Assembly (NCBI GenBank): GCA_043820045.1
Contig: JBDREF010000365.1
Coordinates: forward strand, 1-15,218
From: JBDREF01 sp043820045
GTDB lineage: Bacteria; Planctomycetota; Phycisphaerae; Sedimentisphaerales; Anaerobacaceae
DNA length: 15,218 bases
Direction of reading: 5' to 3'
In this document: piece after piece, positions 13,941 through 15,218 of the stretch
Numbering within the stretch: the stretch's first letter is position 1
Layout of the letters: each line of letters begins with the position of its first letter
Notes under the pieces: model-generated
What the model saw: the letters and a program-made list of their open reading frames with translations, nothing else
Told to the model about the DNA's origin: nothing
The model's database searches: none
Program-made: the position numbers and the translations under genes

Positions 13941-13973
13941 TGGTCATGATGGCTTCCTGTTGTAAACGTCATT

Positions 13974-14054
13974 GTGGCCTTAATAGGACGACTGCGCATT
14001 GCAGCGAACCCAGGAGGCTCCGGCCACATTGTCTCTCCCGGATAAGAGAGGACA
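13974..14054 (+). promoter_or_regulatory. Structured 5' leader that may mask the ribosome-binding site
   Basis: Within the leader, GTGGCC (13974-13979) pairs with GGCCAC (14022-14027), enclosing a small CTGC/GCAG hairpin near 13992-14004. Next, TGTCTCTC (14030-14037) pairs with GAGAG and ACA (14046-14054, one bulged G). That second hairpin covers GAGAGGA, the Shine-Dalgarno sequence of the ATG at 14062. A three-codon frame, ATG TAT CCA TGA, starts at 14054 and overlaps the true start. It matches no riboswitch class I can name. Confidence 0.4.
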
Positions 14055-14061
14055 TGTATCC

Positions 14062-15218
14062 ATGAGAACACAACCAGGAAGAACCGTTTCTCTGTGGGCC
14101 ATACTGCTTCTATTGGTGTTGGCAACCCAAGACCTTCGGGGTTCGGATTGGCCCACTTACCGAGCCGATGCAGCACGCAGCGGTTACACAACTGACCTTC
14201 TGTCGGCCCGCCTGAAAGTGAGTTGGGTCTGGAGGAGTCACAGTCCTCCGCAGGTAGCCTGGTCCGGGCGGGATACTCGAATGCCGTTTGACATGGCTTT
14301 TCAGCCGGTTGTTTCAAACGGCCTGATCTTCTTTGGGAGCTCGTCTGACTGCACCGTCTATGCACTCAACGCCAAGACCGGTCGCGAGAAATGGACGTAT
14401 GTTACGGATGGGCCCGTGCGTTTTGCGCCCGCAGTCTGGCAAAACCGGCTCTTCGTCGTCAGCGACGATGGGTACCTTTACTGCCTCGCAGTTCGAGACG
14501 GAAAGCTGCTATGGAAGAAACGAGGCGGGCCGGATCTGGATATGGTACTGGGCAATGACCGTCTGATTTCACGATGGCCGGCGCGGGGCGGGCCCGTCAT
14601 CAAGGGTGGGACCGTTTATTTCGGGGCAGGGATTTGGCCGTCTGAGGGCATCTACCTCCATGCCGTTGATGCGTCCACGGGAAGGACACTGTGGGTCAAC
14701 GATTCATCCGGCAGTCTGGTTCTTGATCAGCCACATGGAGGAAACCGCGCGCGCAGCGGCGTCTCGATACAGGGATACCTTGCCATTGCGGGCAATTCGC
14801 TGGCGGTCCCTACCGGGCGAGCCACCCCGGCAATCTTCGATTGTGAATCGGGGAACTTCCGGTATTTTCACCTTATGGAATTGGGGGCCGGATGGGGAAG
14901 AAGGAAGGGCGCTGGTCCTTTTGTCACCTTTCTCGACGAAGATCTCTTCATCGCTGAAGACGATATCTTCCAGGCTTTGGACGGGCGATTCATGGCGCGC
15001 GGATTACCCGTGTCTTCTACCGCAGTCCTGCCGGACATGCTGGTGTTCACGCAAGGCCATGAGATCAGAGCTATAAAGAAGTCATCACTGTGGATCGAGG
15101 AAAAGGACCCCAACGGTCCCCCCGTGCGCAAGCTGTTTCTCGGCGATATTGCCTGGAGCATCGCTTGTTCAGACCCGGTCGGTGCCTCGGTCGTGCGCGC
15201 AACGGCTTCGAATGAAGC
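14062..15218 (+). CDS. Secreted PQQ-like beta-propeller repeat protein (3'-truncated by the window edge)
   Basis: The frame is open from ATG 14062 to the last base, so at least 385 residues are present. A Sec signal peptide is clear: MRTQPGR, then the hydrophobic run VSLWAILLLLVLAT, with cleavage near LRGSDWP. The mature start DWPTYRADAARSGYT is the usual opening of planctomycete outer-membrane-assembly/BamB-like PQQ-repeat proteins. Propeller blades are recognisable: VYALNAKTGREKWTY, GYLYCLAVRDGKLLWKK, IYLHAVDASTGRTLWVND, with GGPVIKGGTVYFGAG between. Such propellers can be enzymes with a true PQQ cofactor or scaffolds; the N-terminal region shows no decisive cofactor residues, and many planctomycete copies are scaffold-like. 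GAGAGGA lies 9 nt upstream of the start, within the leader hairpin described separately. The gene has its own promoter and is divergent from the hyp operon. Confidence 0.9.
   Translation, partial: MRTQPGRTVSLWAILLLLVLATQDLRGSDWPTYRADAARSGYTTDLLSARLKVSWVWRSHSPPQVAWSGRDTRMPFDMAFQPVVSNGLIFFGSSSDCTVYALNAKTGREKWTYVTDGPVRFAPAVWQNRLFVVSDDGYLYCLAVRDGKLLWKKRGGPDLDMVLGNDRLISRWPARGGPVIKGGTVYFGAGIWPSEGIYLHAVDASTGRTLWVNDSSGSLVLDQPHGGNRARSGVSIQGYLAIAGNSLAVPTGRATPAIFDCESGNFRYFHLMELGAGWGRRKGAGPFVTFLDEDLFIAEDDIFQALDGRFMARGLPVSSTAVLPDMLVFTQGHEIRAIKKSSLWIEEKDPNGPPVRKLFLGDIAWSIACSDPVGASVVRATASNE

Overview
The window is most likely chromosomal DNA of an anaerobic or facultatively anaerobic planctomycete (Planctomycetota, possibly Phycisphaerae-like). 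This is inferred from the families present: a two-haem-motif protein resembling the HzsA C-terminal region, a secreted PQQ-type beta-propeller protein with a DWPTYR start, a Tat-exported gamma-glutamyltransferase, a tiny lysine-rich protein, and a full set of [NiFe]-hydrogenase maturation genes. No phage, transposase, CRISPR or plasmid genes are visible.

Layout. 1-642 (+): 3' end of a haem-binding protein gene. 764-1951 (+): iron-type alcohol dehydrogenase. A palindromic dispersed-repeat-like element (about 1982-2061) separates it from a convergent gamma-glutamyltransferase gene (2073-3818, -). 3964-4992: two very small membrane-protein genes, one (-) with a clear intrinsic terminator, the other (+) behind a good promoter with an FNR/CRP-like site upstream. 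5205-6482 (-): lysA. Immediately upstream of lysA on the same strand lie a terminator, a long imperfect RNA hairpin and a 34-codon gene that is 65% lysine. 7180-7821 (+): nadD.

7836-13598 (-): one operon, hypF-hypC-hypD-hypE-hypA-hypB, most junctions overlapping or nearly so, driven by a promoter with a perfect TATAAT. It encodes the whole pathway that builds the Fe(CN)2CO group (HypF, E, C, D) and inserts nickel (HypA, B). No hydrogenase subunit or maturation protease gene lies in the window. 13791-13863 (+): tRNA-Ala(GGC), divergent from hypF. 14062 to the right edge (+): start of a secreted PQQ-like repeat protein behind a promoter and a structured 5' leader of about 115 nt.

The most unusual stretch is 6547-6861: a lysine-rich mini-gene with an ideal ribosome-binding site, a 14-bp stem whose G-U pairs show it is transcribed from the minus strand, an intrinsic terminator, and then the gene for the last enzyme of lysine synthesis. 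It could be a lysine attenuator, or a separate gene for a histone-like basic peptide. The sequence does not settle this. I see no clear antiterminator, and a possible independent lysA promoter lies beyond the terminator.
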